A DNA stretch of 64,000 nucleotides, taken from positions 124,001-188,000 of the forward strand of contig NZ_LDZY01000001.1 of assembly GCF_001029285.1 (NCBI RefSeq). Reading direction: 5' to 3'. Both the position numbers and the translations under genes were made by a program. Positions 7,642-17,072 of the stretch are shown in pieces (the stretch's first letter is position 1; each line of letters starts with the position of its first letter). Below the pieces are notes generated by a model. The model was given only the letters and a program-made list of their open reading frames with translations, was not told where the DNA came from and ran no database searches. Source of the stretch: Desulfosporosinus acididurans (GTDB lineage Bacteria; Bacillota; Desulfitobacteriia; Desulfitobacteriales; Desulfitobacteriaceae).

Positions 7642-8655
7642 TTACAAACCTTTCGCAACAATTAATTTTACCAAATCGACAACACGATTAGAATAGCCCC
7701 ACTCATTGTCGTACCAAGATAACACTTTGACCATTCGATCCCCCATCATCATTGTCGATAAGCCATCAACAATCGAGCTTGCCGGGTTTCCATTAAAATC
7801 ACGGGAGACGAGAGGAAGATCTGTGTAGTCAAGTATACCCTTCAACTCATTATTTGCGGCTTGGCGCAAAGCTGCATTGACATCTTCTTTCGTTGTCGGC
7901 CTGCTTAAATTAGCGACAAAATCTACTAAAGAAACATTTGGGGTTGGTACTCGAACAGCAAGTCCATTCATTTTACCTTCCAATTCAGGAAGAACAAGGG
8001 TTACCGCTTTAGCTGCCCCTGTTGTTGTCGGAATCATGGATTGATAGGCTGCTCTCGATCTACGCCAATCGGAATGTTCTAAATCTAAAATTCTTTGATC
8101 ATTTGTTACTGAATGAGTAGTTGTCATCATTCCTTGCTCGATTCCAAAAGCGTTGAGTAATACTTTGGCTACCGGGGCAAGACAGTTAGTGGTGCATGAT
8201 GCATTAGAGATAATATGATGATTTTTAGGATCGTATTTCTCCTCATTGACACCTAAAACAATTGTTATGTCTTCATTTTTTGCCGGCGCAGAGATGACGA
8301 CTTTTTTAGCCCCTGCAGTAAGGTGTTGAGCTGCGGCATCACGTTTTGTAAAACGTCCTGTTGATTCAATGACAATATCAACACCGAGCTTCGCCCATGG
8401 CAAATCTAAAGGATTTCTTTCAGCTAAAATTTCAATGCGTTTTCCATCAATAATCATAGTATTTCCATCAAGGTCAACTGAATTAGGAATAATCCCGTGG
8501 TTAGAGTCATACTTGAATAAATGGGCTAATAAAGCCGGGCTTCCCAAGTCATTGATAGCGACTACCTCAAAAGGCAGTGATTGTTGTTTGAGTGCAGCGC
8601 GAAGTGTTAATCTGCCAATCCGACCAAACCCATTAATAGCTACTCTTAAACTCAT
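7642..8655 (-). CDS. gap: Glyceraldehyde-3-phosphate dehydrogenase, type I
   Basis: Oxidises glyceraldehyde-3-phosphate to 1,3-bisphosphoglycerate with NAD. It has the NAD-binding [14 protein letters not shown] start, the catalytic cysteine in [15 protein letters not shown], and the sugar-phosphate-binding [15 protein letters not shown] end; 337 residues is the normal length. AGGAGG precedes ATG. It is first in gap-pyk-deoR. No pgk, tpi or eno follows, so only the two flanking steps of lower glycolysis are grouped with the regulator. Confidence 0.96.
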   Translation of the reverse strand: MSLRVAINGFGRIGRLTLRAALKQQSLPFEVVAINDLGSPALLAHLFKYDSNHGIIPNSVDLDGNTMIIDGKRIEILAERNPLDLPWAKLGVDIVIESTGRFTKRDAAAQHLTAGAKKVVISAPAKNEDITIVLGVNEEKYDPKNHHIISNASCTTNCLAPVAKVLLNAFGIEQGMMTTTHSVTNDQRILDLEHSDWRRSRAAYQSMIPTTTGAAKAVTLVLPELEGKMNGLAVRVPTPNVSLVDFVANLSRPTTKEDVNAALRQAANNELKGILDYTDLPLVSRDFNGNPASSIVDGLSTMMMGDRMVKVLSWYDNEWGYSNRVVDLVKLIVAKGL

Positions 8656-8791
8656 TTGTTTTTACCTCCTCTTAATGCTCCAATGTTCATAGTTAGTAGA
8701 GTACTACTTTAACATATTAACATTAATTCTGTGCGAACAAACAAATTCCTGCTTAAATATATGTTTATTTAAACATTTTTTTATTTGTATA

Positions 8792-8807
8792 TTTAGGGTT
8801 CCCTAAA
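8792..8807. promoter_or_regulatory. Candidate operator upstream of gap-pyk-deoR
   Basis: TTTAGGG TT CCCTAAA is an inverted repeat with perfect 7-bp arms and a two-base centre, in otherwise AT-rich DNA, about 140 bp before the gap start. Binding by the operon's own DeoR protein is inference. Confidence 0.35.
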
Positions 8808-8864
8808 CACAATAAAAACTTGCAAACTATAGTTTACAAGTTTTTCAATCAAATAAGGAAATAA

Positions 8865-8904
8865 AAACGGCTTGTAACAATGGTAAGTTGTTAACAAGCC
8901 GTTT
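8865..8904 (-). terminator. Terminator of the hbd-crt-acd-thl operon
   Basis: AAACGGCTTGT / ACAAGCCGTTT with an inner AACAA/TTGTT extension forms a long stem. On the minus strand TTTTTATTT follows, as expected for an intrinsic terminator about 60 bp after the thl stop. Confidence 0.8.
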
Positions 8905-8963
8905 CATGTAATTTGATTAAGTTGTGGTAACCTCTGGCGTTAAATTCCTAATATAATTTACTC

Positions 8964-10142
8964 CTAACGTTCTACAATTAAAGCAATCCCTTGACCGCCG
9001 CCGATACAAAGGGTCGCTAAACCGCGTTTTGAATTTCTGCGTTTCATCTCATGAAGTAAGGTCACTAAAATTCTTGTCCCCGAAGCTCCCACAGGATGCC
9101 CCAAGGCTATGGCTCCACCATTGACATTGGTTTTATCCATATTGAGGTTTAATTCTTTTGCTACCTCTAAAGTTTGAGATGCAAAAGCCTCATTGGCCTC
9201 AACAAGGTCAATATCCTCTATCTTCAAGCCGCACTTTTCTAAGGCTTTCCGAGTCGCAGGAATCGGACCTGTGCCCATTATGCGCGGGTCTACCCCGGCC
9301 GAACCCCAAGATTTAATGGTTGCTATGGGTGTTAATCCCAGTTCTGAGGCCTTCTCCTTGGACATAACAACAACTGCTGCTGCACCATCATTGATGCCTG
9401 ATGCGTTTGCAGCGGTTACAGTCCCTTCCTTTTTAAAGGCACCGCGCAATTTAGCTACAGACTCATAAGTTGCTCCGAAGCGAGGGAATTCATCCTGGGA
9501 AAATACAACCGGGTCTCCCTTACGCTGAGGAATACTTACAGGTACTATCTCTTCATTAAACTTCCCGGCTTTGATTGCCTCTTCCGCTCGGTTTTGACTC
9601 GATACAGCATAACGATCCTGTTCTTCACGTGAAATACCAAACTGCTCAGCAATATTTTCTGCCGTAATTCCCATGTGAATATTATGAAATGCATCAGTTA
9701 AACCATCATTAATCATAAGATCTACGACATTTGCATTTCCCATTCGATAACCTGTTCGTGCTTTTGGAAGAACATAGGGGGCCAGTGACATGCTCTCCAT
9801 TCCGCCAGCAATAACTATATCTGCGTCTCCGGCAATAATTGCTTGGGCTGCACAAACGACAGATTTTATACCCGAACCACAAACTTTATTAAGAGTCCAT
9901 GAAGGAACTTCTTGGGGAATTCCGGCATTCATTGCGGCTTGGCGAGCAGGATTTTGTCCTAATCCGCCTTGCAGAACGTTGCCTAAAATAACTTCGTCAA
10001 CTTGATCAGGGGTGATTCCAGCCCTCTTGATGGCCTCTTTAATAACGATTGCCCCAAGTTCGGCGGCAGGAATTTGTCCTAAAGCCCCGCTAAAAGAACC
10101 CACTGGTGTACGGACTGCGCTAACGATAACAACGTCTTTCAT
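8964..10142 (-). CDS. thl: Acetyl-CoA C-acetyltransferase (thiolase)
   Basis: Condenses two acetyl-CoA to acetoacetyl-CoA, or cleaves it in beta-oxidation. It has the acyl-carrying cysteine in [11 protein letters not shown] (near residue 88), GGMESMS, the NEAFA motif, [10 protein letters not shown] with the catalytic His, and CIGGGQG with the second cysteine near 378. The 392 residues match biosynthetic thiolases. ATG is preceded by AGGAGATGACTAA. It is the last gene of hbd-crt-acd-thl. Direction of flux is not decided by the sequence. Confidence 0.95.
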   Translation of the reverse strand: MKDVVIVSAVRTPVGSFSGALGQIPAAELGAIVIKEAIKRAGITPDQVDEVILGNVLQGGLGQNPARQAAMNAGIPQEVPSWTLNKVCGSGIKSVVCAAQAIIAGDADIVIAGGMESMSLAPYVLPKARTGYRMGNANVVDLMINDGLTDAFHNIHMGITAENIAEQFGISREEQDRYAVSSQNRAEEAIKAGKFNEEIVPVSIPQRKGDPVVFSQDEFPRFGATYESVAKLRGAFKKEGTVTAANASGINDGAAAVVVMSKEKASELGLTPIATIKSWGSAGVDPRIMGTGPIPATRKALEKCGLKIEDIDLVEANEAFASQTLEVAKELNLNMDKTNVNGGAIALGHPVGASGTRILVTLLHEMKRRNSKRGLATLCIGGGQGIALIVER

Positions 10143-10188
10143 TTAGTCATCTCCTACAACAATATTCGAATATTGAAGGACTAGTGTA

Positions 10189-11331
10189 TTATCCTTTAAG
10201 GATATGGCTGCTGATAACTACACGTTGAATCTCATTCGTTCCTTCATAAATTTCCGTAATTTTGGCATCGCGCATCATACGCTCAGCAGGATACTCGCGT
10301 GTATAACCATATCCACCGTGGAGTTGAACACCCATGGTAGTTACAGCCATTGCAGTTTCAGAAGCAAACATTTTAGCCATTGCTGATAACTTGGAAACCG
10401 ATACATGGGCATCAGCCATTTTGCATGCTTTGTAAACGAGCAAGCGAGCAGCTTCAATTTGGGTTGCCATATCAGCAAGTTTAAATTGGGTGTTTTGGAA
10501 TTCTGAAATAGGTTTGCCGAATTGTACACGTTCTTTAACATACTTCATGCATTGTTCATAAGCTCCTTGAGCAATTCCTAAAGCTTGGGAAGCAATTCCG
10601 ATTCGTCCGAAATCAAGGGTTTGCATCGCAATTTTAAATCCTTGGCCTTCTTCACCCAAGAGATTTTCAGCAGGTACATGAACATCTTCAAACACTAGCT
10701 CATAGGTTGCGGAAGAACGGATTCCCATCTTCTTCTCTTTTTTGCCAAAAGAGAAACCCGGCATTCCCTTTTCAAGAATGAAAGCAGCAATTCCGCGATT
10801 TCCTTTGCTCTTATCCATTTGAGCAGTGACAACATAAGTATCGGCATAATAGCCATTGGTAATAAAGATCTTGCTGCCATTTATGATGTACTCGTCACCT
10901 TGACGAACTGCTGTCGTTCTTGTTCCCGAAGCATCGGAACCAGCCATGGGTTCAGTTAAACCAAAGGCACCAAGTTTTTCACCTGTAGCCAATGGTACAA
11001 GATATTTTTTCTTTTGGGCTTCTGTACCAAATTTATAAATGGGGTTGGCACAAAGACTGGAGTGGGCAGAAATCGTAACACCTACTGAGGCATCAACCCG
11101 GGAAAGTTCCTCAACAGCAATAGCATAGGAAATATAGTCAGCACCTACACCGCCGTACTCTTCAGGGAAAGTGATACCGGCCAGGCCAAGCTCCCCTGCT
11201 TTTTTCCAAATTTCTACGGAAAATTCTTCAGTCTCATCACGATGTTCAGCCCCCGGAGCACATTCTTTCTCCGCAAAGTCACGAACCATTTTACGCATCA
11301 TAACGTGGTCTTCAGTTAAATCGAAATTCAT
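10189..11331 (-). CDS. acd: Acyl-CoA dehydrogenase (short-chain/butyryl-CoA type)
   Basis: FAD enzyme that oxidises acyl-CoA or, in reverse, reduces enoyl-CoA. The start [23 protein letters not shown], the signatures [16 protein letters not shown] and [23 protein letters not shown], and the catalytic Glu in [13 protein letters not shown] are those of short-chain dehydrogenases. ATG 11331 follows GGAGG; a longer frame lacks such support. It needs an electron-transferring flavoprotein, but no etfAB lies in this operon. FixABCX (31-34.6 kb) is the only ETF in the window and a possible partner. Confidence 0.93.
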   Translation of the reverse strand: MNFDLTEDHVMMRKMVRDFAEKECAPGAEHRDETEEFSVEIWKKAGELGLAGITFPEEYGGVGADYISYAIAVEELSRVDASVGVTISAHSSLCANPIYKFGTEAQKKKYLVPLATGEKLGAFGLTEPMAGSDASGTRTTAVRQGDEYIINGSKIFITNGYYADTYVVTAQMDKSKGNRGIAAFILEKGMPGFSFGKKEKKMGIRSSATYELVFEDVHVPAENLLGEEGQGFKIAMQTLDFGRIGIASQALGIAQGAYEQCMKYVKERVQFGKPISEFQNTQFKLADMATQIEAARLLVYKACKMADAHVSVSKLSAMAKMFASETAMAVTTMGVQLHGGYGYTREYPAERMMRDAKITEIYEGTNEIQRVVISSHILKG

Positions 11332-11359
11332 AATATTCAACCTCCAAATTTTTTGATTT

Positions 11360-12142
11360 TTAACGTCCTTCAAAGTTTGGTTTTCTTTTTTCCACAAATG
11401 CTGTACAACCCTCTGTTCGGTCCGAAGTACTCATGGTTAAACCGAAAACTTCTGCTTCATAAGCTTGGGCACTGTCTAAATCTAAATTAATTCCTCTTTG
11501 AATGGCGCTCTTTGTTAACTGAACGGCCACAGGAGCTCGTCCGGCAATCCGTTGGGCAAGTTTCAGCGCTTCTTCCATAAGAGACTCTAAAGGATAAACT
11601 TTATTGACGAGTCCTATTCGGTAAGCTTCCTGAGCATCAATAATATCGCCCGTAAATAATAATTCACTAGCAAGTCCTGTACCCACCAGACGCGGCAATC
11701 GTTGTGTACCTCCGAATCCGGCAGTCAGTCCTAAAGTCACTTCCGGCTGCCCAAATTTAGCATTTTCGCTGGCAATCCGGATGTCGCAGGCCATCGATAA
11801 TTCGCATCCTCCGCCCAAGGCAAAACCATTAACGGCGGCAATTACCGGTTGAGGCAAAAGTTCAAGTTTGCGAAACGTTGCATGACCCAACTGAGCAAAA
11901 CGGCGGCCTTCTAAAGGAGAAAAGTCTTTCATTTGCGAAATATCCGCTCCGGCGATAAATGCCTTTTCACCGCTGCCTGTGACAATGACTGCCTTGACAC
12001 TGGAATCTCTCCCCAGTTCATCAAGCGCGGCGGACAGTTCCGACAAGGTGTCGCTGTTTAAGGCATTTAAAGCTTTTGGTCGATTGATCGTTAGAACGGC
12101 AATATTACCTTGATGTTGAAGTAATAGATTTGTGTACTCCAC
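11360..12142 (-). CDS. crt: Enoyl-CoA hydratase/crotonase
   Basis: Interconverts crotonyl-CoA and 3-hydroxybutyryl-CoA. The crotonase fold is clear: [17 protein letters not shown] gives the first oxyanion-hole region, and [18 protein letters not shown] plus [20 protein letters not shown] contain the two catalytic glutamates. 260 residues is the usual length. It starts with GTG behind GAGGAGG. It sits between hbd and acd in the operon, matching the order of reactions. Confidence 0.94.
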   Translation of the reverse strand: MEYTNLLLQHQGNIAVLTINRPKALNALNSDTLSELSAALDELGRDSSVKAVIVTGSGEKAFIAGADISQMKDFSPLEGRRFAQLGHATFRKLELLPQPVIAAVNGFALGGGCELSMACDIRIASENAKFGQPEVTLGLTAGFGGTQRLPRLVGTGLASELLFTGDIIDAQEAYRIGLVNKVYPLESLMEEALKLAQRIAGRAPVAVQLTKSAIQRGINLDLDSAQAYEAEVFGLTMSTSDRTEGCTAFVEKRKPNFEGR

Positions 12143-12240
12143 GCTTTGACCTCCTCGTTGTTACAAATCGAAAAATAGTCTTACTCATAAAGAGCAGATA
12201 TCCCTCAAGACTTGTATTAGCCCGTTAGACGGCCCTATGA

Positions 12241-13086
12241 TCACGACTCATATTGATAGAAGCCTCGGCCAGTCTTGCGTCCCAGCCAACCTGCTTTGAC
12301 ATATTTGCGGAGTAATGGGCATGGACGGTATTTATCTCCAAGTCCTTCATGAAGAACTTCCATGATTGACAAGACAGTATCCAAACCGATCAAATCAGCT
12401 AATGCCAAAGGACCCATAGGGTGGTTCATTCCTAGCTTCATAACGTTATCAATGGCTTCAACCGTTGCAATCCCTTCATTAAGTGTAAAAATAGCTTCAT
12501 TGAGCATGGGAATTAAAATACGGTTAGCAACAAATCCTGGAGCGTCATTGACCTCTACCGGCGTTTTACCCATTTTTATACTAAGGTCTTCGATAGTACT
12601 ATAAACCTCATTACTAGTTGCTAAACCACGAATAACCTCGACAAGTTTCATTACCGGAACAGGATTCATGAAGTGCATCCCTATCACTTTCTCTGGACGC
12701 TTGGTGCAGGCAGCGACTTCAGTGATTGGGAGAGATGATGTATTTGTCGCAAGAATCGTATGTTCAGGGCAAATAACATCAAGCTGAGAAAATATTTGTA
12801 CCTTAATGGCCATATTTTCTACTGCAGCTTCAATAACCAAATCTGCTGAAACTGCATCTTGTAAAGATGTTGATTTTGTGATTCGGCTCAAAATCCCATC
12901 TTTTTCATCTGCCATTAGCTTACCTTTTTCAACAGATCGTTTTAAGTTTTTCTCTATGATTCCAAGACCGCGATTTACGAATTCTTCCTTAATGTCATTT
13001 AGAATAACTGAATAACCTGCTTGAGCTGCAACTTGGGCGATCCCGCCACCCATTTGTCCTGCCCCAATAACCATGATAGTTTTCAC
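12241..13086 (-). CDS. hbd: 3-hydroxybutyryl-CoA dehydrogenase
   Basis: NAD(P)-dependent reduction of acetoacetyl-CoA or oxidation of 3-hydroxybutyryl-CoA. It has the dinucleotide-binding start [20 protein letters not shown], the catalytic His in [15 protein letters not shown], and [18 protein letters not shown]; 281 residues is typical for clostridial Hbd. It starts at GTG behind AGGAGGAG. It is the first gene of hbd-crt-acd-thl and lies 78 bp downstream of the sigma-54 promoter. A 98-bp gap separates it from crt, with no clear terminator. Confidence 0.94.
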   Translation of the reverse strand: MKTIMVIGAGQMGGGIAQVAAQAGYSVILNDIKEEFVNRGLGIIEKNLKRSVEKGKLMADEKDGILSRITKSTSLQDAVSADLVIEAAVENMAIKVQIFSQLDVICPEHTILATNTSSLPITEVAACTKRPEKVIGMHFMNPVPVMKLVEVIRGLATSNEVYSTIEDLSIKMGKTPVEVNDAPGFVANRILIPMLNEAIFTLNEGIATVEAIDNVMKLGMNHPMGPLALADLIGLDTVLSIMEVLHEGLGDKYRPCPLLRKYVKAGWLGRKTGRGFYQYES

Positions 13087-13163
13087 ACATGCTCCTCCTT
13101 TTTTCTATTAAAATTTTTACGTTCCCGCAGAAATGGGTGATTCCCGAATCGTATGAATCTTAT

Positions 13164-13179
13164 TGCAATTTCTGTGCCA
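13164..13179 (-). promoter_or_regulatory. Sigma-54 (-24/-12) promoter of the hbd operon
   Basis: On the minus strand TGGCAC-AGAAA-TTGCA matches the sigma-54 consensus TGGCAC-N5-TTGCA at every defined base with exact spacing. It lies 78 bp before the hbd start, and the gene just upstream encodes a sigma-54 activator. Dependence on RpoN is therefore strongly suggested. Confidence 0.88.
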
Positions 13180-13355
13180 TTTTACTATTCAATAGATTCA
13201 GAATCTTAAACCTCAATGGTGACAAGCCTTCCAATTGTTAGCAATAAGATAATAATCGTAACCCGAAATTTTAACTGTATACTTTTGTTGACACATACTT
13301 AAGACGTTATAATGCTTTTGCGATTTATTGCGAAATAATTAACATGTTTATTTTA

Positions 13356-13369
13356 GTAGACATGTCTAC
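13356..13369. promoter_or_regulatory. Candidate upstream activator site for the sigma-54 regulator
   Basis: GTAGACATGTCTAC is a perfect 14-bp palindrome about 190 bp upstream of the -24 box, a normal distance for an enhancer-type site. A weaker AACATGTT palindrome lies 18 bp away, centre to centre (13341-13348). Binding by the neighbouring activator is inference. Confidence 0.45.
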
Positions 13370-13452
13370 ATCTGTTTACATATATGTTTTGATTTTCTGA
13401 TCTTTAAATCTAAAATAAGACATTAATGGAGAAAATATTTTGTCGATTCTAA

Positions 13453-15183
13453 TTATTTATGAAGATTATGTTTAATTAATTTTTTGTACAAGCCTGCTCG
13501 CGATAGTCCTAAATTTTTTGCAGCTTGTACTTTATTCCCGTTCGCAGCATCTAAAGCATAAATTAAGGCTTCTTTTTCAACCGCATCTAAAATGCTCTCC
13601 AGTGATCCACCCGAAAAATGGCGAGTTTCATTGCCTGCTAAGATCTGCAAATAATTTGGTAAATGTTTTAATTGAATTTCCGAACCATCAAGCATATTAA
13701 AGGCCCTCTCAATAATGTTCTCAAGTTCTCGAACATTCCCAGGCCAGCGATAATTTATGAAGACATTTTTTGTTTCTTCAGAAATACCTGTAACGGACTG
13801 AGCAAACTGCAAATTAAACTTCTTTATAAATGTATCAATAAGAGCATCTAAATCTTCGATTCTATCTCTAAGGGGAGGAATAGTCAACGTCACCACATTT
13901 AAACGATAATATAAATCTTCACGAAACTGTTTCTCACGGATCATTGTTTCCAGATCGCGATTCGTCGCTGCTACTAGCCTAACATGTATTTTTCGAGGCT
14001 TATTGCTGCCTAGACGTTCGATTTCACGTTCTTGAAGAACACGCAGCAATTTTACCTGCATAGCCATTTCCATATCTCCGATCTCATCCAAGAACAGGGT
14101 ACCGCCATCAGCTAGTTCAAATTTTCCAATTTTGCCTCCTTTGCGAGCACCCGTAAAAGCACCTTCTTCATAGCCGAATAATTCCGATTCAAGAAGGTTC
14201 CCTGGCACAGCCGCACAATTTACCTTTATAAAAGGGCCCTCTTTGTTTAGGCTTTCCATATGAAGCAATTGGGCAAACAATTCTTTTCCTGTGCCGCTTT
14301 CGCCCCTTAAAAGTACGGTTGACTCTGATTTTGCAACTCTGAGTGCTATCTGTACTAAGGAAACCATGCGGGGGTTTTTCCCCTTTAAAAGTTCCAAGGC
14401 AGAAAAGTTCTTTTCTAAAATAGTTTTCTTATAGTAATCAAGTTCCGAGCGTAAAGAATTTACTTTTTTAGTTAAAGCATAAAGTTCATTGACATCTTTA
14501 AATACAACTTTCCCCAAAGCACCTACTATCTTTCCTTCTTGATTGATAGGAATCCTGCTGGCAATAATTTCATGACCGTTTAAATCATGAATATATCCAT
14601 GAACAGGTTGCCCCGTTACCAATACCTCCGTAAATTTTGGATTTTCATAAATGTCCTGAATATGCTTTCCAATCATTTCCTCAGGAGATTTATTAAAGAA
14701 ATTGGTAAACGCTTGATTTGTCATGGTTACGATTCCCTTTTCATTCACAACAATTAAACCATCGTAAGCTGTATCCAGAACGACTTCAAGAGTCCGCTGA
14801 AGTTGTTTCGTTTTTTCATGTTCAATTACCATGTTGTCAATTAGATTTTGGAGGACTGTGATATCTTGAAAAACTGCAACAGCGCCTACCAATTCACCAT
14901 GAATATAAATAGGAGTGCGATTGCTTAATAGAACCTTATTATTCATGGTCAGCTGCTGACCCAGCTCAGCGATTCCCTTCTCAAATACTCTCAATAGTCC
15001 TGTTCCAGGGAAATACGTAGTAATCGATTGCCCAACAAGGTCTCGATCCGGGGTTTGCAAAATATTATAGACAGCCCTATTAGCATATATTATTTGTCCT
15101 TCTAAATTAATTGCAATTATAGCATTATTCGTATTATCGAGTATCTTTTCTATTGGAATTGTGCCAGACAGTTCCTCCAGCAT
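13453..15183 (-). CDS. Sigma-54-dependent transcriptional activator with PAS domains
   Basis: Domain order: PAS 1 near residues 10-110, PAS 2 near 125-230, AAA+ domain about 275-500, Fis-type helix-turn-helix at the end. The AAA+ part has Walker A GESGTGKE, the sigma-54-contacting GAFTGA loop, Walker B TLFLDEIGD and an arginine-finger region. The helix-turn-helix is NKVQAAKNLGLSRAGLYKKL. ATG 15183 is preceded by AGGGGGG, so I prefer it to the TTG at 15231, which lacks a ribosome site. The protein resembles Firmicute regulators that sit before acyl-CoA operons, and it lies directly upstream of the sigma-54 promoter of hbd. The PAS ligand is unknown. Confidence 0.92.
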   Translation of the reverse strand: MLEELSGTIPIEKILDNTNNAIIAINLEGQIIYANRAVYNILQTPDRDLVGQSITTYFPGTGLLRVFEKGIAELGQQLTMNNKVLLSNRTPIYIHGELVGAVAVFQDITVLQNLIDNMVIEHEKTKQLQRTLEVVLDTAYDGLIVVNEKGIVTMTNQAFTNFFNKSPEEMIGKHIQDIYENPKFTEVLVTGQPVHGYIHDLNGHEIIASRIPINQEGKIVGALGKVVFKDVNELYALTKKVNSLRSELDYYKKTILEKNFSALELLKGKNPRMVSLVQIALRVAKSESTVLLRGESGTGKELFAQLLHMESLNKEGPFIKVNCAAVPGNLLESELFGYEEGAFTGARKGGKIGKFELADGGTLFLDEIGDMEMAMQVKLLRVLQEREIERLGSNKPRKIHVRLVAATNRDLETMIREKQFREDLYYRLNVVTLTIPPLRDRIEDLDALIDTFIKKFNLQFAQSVTGISEETKNVFINYRWPGNVRELENIIERAFNMLDGSEIQLKHLPNYLQILAGNETRHFSGGSLESILDAVEKEALIYALDAANGNKVQAAKNLGLSRAGLYKKLIKHNLHK

Positions 15184-15342
15184 CGTTGAGAACCCCCCTG
15201 AGATTTCTGTATTATCAATTTTATTCGACAAAGAGCAAAGGAAATCCTTCCGCCATGATTTGAAGCCTAACTCAGAAGGAGCTTGATTTCTCCAACATCT
15301 TTAATGATCAAACCTGTAGATCCGAACTTAATCCCCTAAAAG

Positions 15343-15379
15343 AAGAATGAGGAGTGGCATTCACACACTCCTCATTCTT
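15343..15379 (-). terminator. Terminator of the 40-codon basic-protein gene
   Basis: AAGAATGAGGAGTG / CACTCCTCATTCTT is a perfect 14-bp stem directly after the small gene's stop codon. On the minus strand CTTTTAGGGG follows, a modest T-tract. Confidence 0.75.
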
Positions 15380-15380
15380 G

Positions 15381-15503
15381 TTAACCGTTATTGGGTATTG
15401 ATCTTTGAATATTTCGTTCTTTTTGAGTATCATATTCGGTATAATGGGGATCAGATTTGGTAACAGGAGATTTCGGCCGTGAAACTTTTTTGTGCGTACC
15501 CAT
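15381..15503 (-). CDS. Small basic protein, 40 aa
   Basis: ATG 15503 follows GGGAGGATGGAT. The product starts MGTHKKVSRPKSPVTKSDPH, is hydrophilic with a net positive N-terminus, and ends with SIPNNG. An in-frame ATG six bases earlier is too near the ribosome site. A strong hairpin directly follows the TAA. I do not recognise the family; the composition would suit a nucleic-acid-binding or spore-associated small protein, but that is a guess. Confidence 0.55.
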   Translation of the reverse strand: MGTHKKVSRPKSPVTKSDPHYTEYDTQKERNIQRSIPNNG

Positions 15504-15605
15504 ATCCATCCTCCCTTTTAATTAAAAATTATGGCCCTTTATAGTTTTTCCAAAAAACCAAGTCTTATCCTGACATCAAAAATTTCACTTACGAGTATTA
15601 AAAAG

Positions 15606-15634
15606 TTGACTTGCATAGGAATTCGATTTTAAAT
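15606..15634 (+). promoter_or_regulatory. Promoter of the CRP/FNR-family gene
   Basis: TTGACT (15606-15611) and TTAAAT (15629-15634) are 17 bp apart. The transcript would start near 15642, leaving a leader of about 55 bases before the GTG start. Confidence 0.55.
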
Positions 15635-15696
15635 TATACTTCTTTTTAGGCTATAATGAAACTACTATTTTAGATTAATTCTAGGGGAGGTAAGAC

Positions 15697-16413
15697 GTGT
15701 TAAACGAAACACAAATAAAAGAATTATTAACAAATACACCCTTTGCTGCCATGCCTGGCAACTTTGTCGATTTTTGCCTAACCCATGGGCGTACGCGGAT
15801 TTATGGTCCAAAACAATATCTTTATTTTGCCGCTGACGAAGGAAATACTCTATATCTTCTTTTATCCGGAAGAATCAGGTTATATTTAATGGGAGAGTTC
15901 AATGAAAAAATCATTCGTGTCTTAAGCCCCCCAGTTTTCTTCCCTGAAATCGTTTTAGACGGAAGGCCATATCCTCATGCCGCACTCTCGATGGAAGAAA
16001 CAGAAGTTTTAGCTTTGAATCGTGATACTTTAATACAATTCATTGAAAAGAACCCCGCTGCTCTTTGGGATTTTTACAAAATGTTAGCATTGGATTTACG
16101 TCGTTCCTACAGACAAATCAGAAATTTATCTATCGGCGATGCTCGCTTACGTTTAGGTGCCAAACTCTATGCCCTGGCCCATGTTCATGGTCAGCAGACT
16201 CCCAAGGGGGTATTAATTACAATTCCTTTATCTGCCACGGAACTCGCCGGAATGTGCAGCTTAGCCAGGGAATCCGTCAGTCGTATTTTAAGCGAATTAA
16301 AAGATTCGAATTTAATAGAAATTGATAAAAAGAGCATTACGGTTTCTGATCCTCAGAAATTAAGCCATTGGATACATGACCGCTCTGCACGTTCTCATTC
16401 TTCTTCAGAGTAA
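15697..16413 (+). CDS. CRP/FNR-family transcriptional regulator
   Basis: Residues 20-120 form the cyclic-nucleotide-type beta barrel (TLYLLLSGRIRLYL). A long dimer helix follows, then a winged helix with recognition segment TELAGMCSLARESVSRIL. The ExxSR arrangement in that helix is of the FNR/CRP type, so a GTGA-N6-TCAC-like site is expected. There is no N-terminal cysteine cluster of the FNR kind, so it probably does not sense oxygen through an Fe-S cluster; ligand unknown. GTG start behind GGGGAGG. Its 3' end overlaps the convergent siroheme-protein gene by 77 bp. Matching sites lie before that gene and before the HdrD-like gene at 20.7 kb. Confidence 0.88.
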   Translation: MLNETQIKELLTNTPFAAMPGNFVDFCLTHGRTRIYGPKQYLYFAADEGNTLYLLLSGRIRLYLMGEFNEKIIRVLSPPVFFPEIVLDGRPYPHAALSMEETEVLALNRDTLIQFIEKNPAALWDFYKMLALDLRRSYRQIRNLSIGDARLRLGAKLYALAHVHGQQTPKGVLITIPLSATELAGMCSLARESVSRILSELKDSNLIEIDKKSITVSDPQKLSHWIHDRSARSHSSSE

Positions 16414-17014
16414 GATCAACAAATTCCAAGAAATGGGTCAATCGTTCTTGCTGCTGACCCTGAGTAATATATTGCTGCAATGCTTCTGAAATCCAAGACA
16501 CTGCCTCGTCATCATTTTTGACTCGACCGGCCAATTTGGAAAATCGCGGGTGACGCCCAACCCGCCCGCCATAACGTATTGTCCATCCTTGTTCACCAGC
16601 GGACAGGGTACCAGTCGGACAAACTCTTAAACAATCTCCGCATGAAATGCAGCTTGACCAATCGATAATAATTTCTTGACTATTCCTTTGTAGTGCCTTC
16701 TCTAAACACGCATCGACACAAGCATTACACTCCGCACACTGCCTTTGAGTAATTTGGGGAACGACATACCCGGATATGCCAAAATCCTTTATATCCGGTT
16801 GGGAACACCCATTGGGGCAGCCAGCTATACTAATTTTCGGAAAGTGATGATAATGAATAGGATTTATTTTTTGAGAAAGCACTTGGAGAAGATTTAAGTC
16901 ATTCAGTTTGTTAACCATTGTTTCATAAAGATTTTGCCAATTACAAGCAGATTTAGGACAATTTGACCGGCAATGTTCAACCTGAAACCCATTCTGCTGC
17001 ACATTCTGTTCCAT
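16337..17014 (-). CDS. Small siroheme/4Fe-4S protein (sulfite/nitrite reductase-like) with ferredoxin domain
   Basis: 225 residues. The N-terminal half carries cysteines in CRSNCPKSAC and the siroheme-[4Fe-4S] motif IAGCPNGCSQPDIKDFG. Then come two ferredoxin-type clusters, CAECNACVDACLEKAL and CISCGDCLRVCPTGTL. This is the layout of the C-terminal part of small dissimilatory-like (DsrA/AsrC/Fsr-type) sulfite reductases; full enzymes are longer. It could reduce sulfite or nitrite or be a reduced redox protein. ATG follows GGGAGG. The gene overlaps the CRP/FNR gene tail to tail, and a CRP-type site lies upstream. Confidence 0.8.
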   Translation of the reverse strand: MEQNVQQNGFQVEHCRSNCPKSACNWQNLYETMVNKLNDLNLLQVLSQKINPIHYHHFPKISIAGCPNGCSQPDIKDFGISGYVVPQITQRQCAECNACVDACLEKALQRNSQEIIIDWSSCISCGDCLRVCPTGTLSAGEQGWTIRYGGRVGRHPRFSKLAGRVKNDDEAVSWISEALQQYITQGQQQERLTHFLEFVDLTLKKNENVQSGHVSNGLISEDQKP

Positions 17015-17072
17015 GAGATTTTCCTCCCAAGATAAGTAAGTCTTAAAGTTTATCTAAACCCGATATACAGAT

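Larger units (their letters stand above)
8656..8963. other. Intergenic region between thl and gap
   Basis: This 308-bp, AT-rich stretch contains, from thl towards gap: the thl terminator (8865-8904); a second hairpin at 8815-8844 with arms AAAACTTG and CAAGTTTT (one mismatch in the full 14-bp stem); a TTTAGGG/CCCTAAA inverted repeat (8792-8807); and an ATGTTTA/TAAACAT repeat (8761-8776). The last two lie upstream of gap and are candidate operators for the DeoR protein. I could not place -35 and -10 boxes with confidence. Confidence 0.5.

Noticed and set aside
13087-13452. A possible extra gene between hbd and the sigma-54 activator
   Set aside because: All frames are short; the region is explained by the sigma-54 promoter and palindromic sites.
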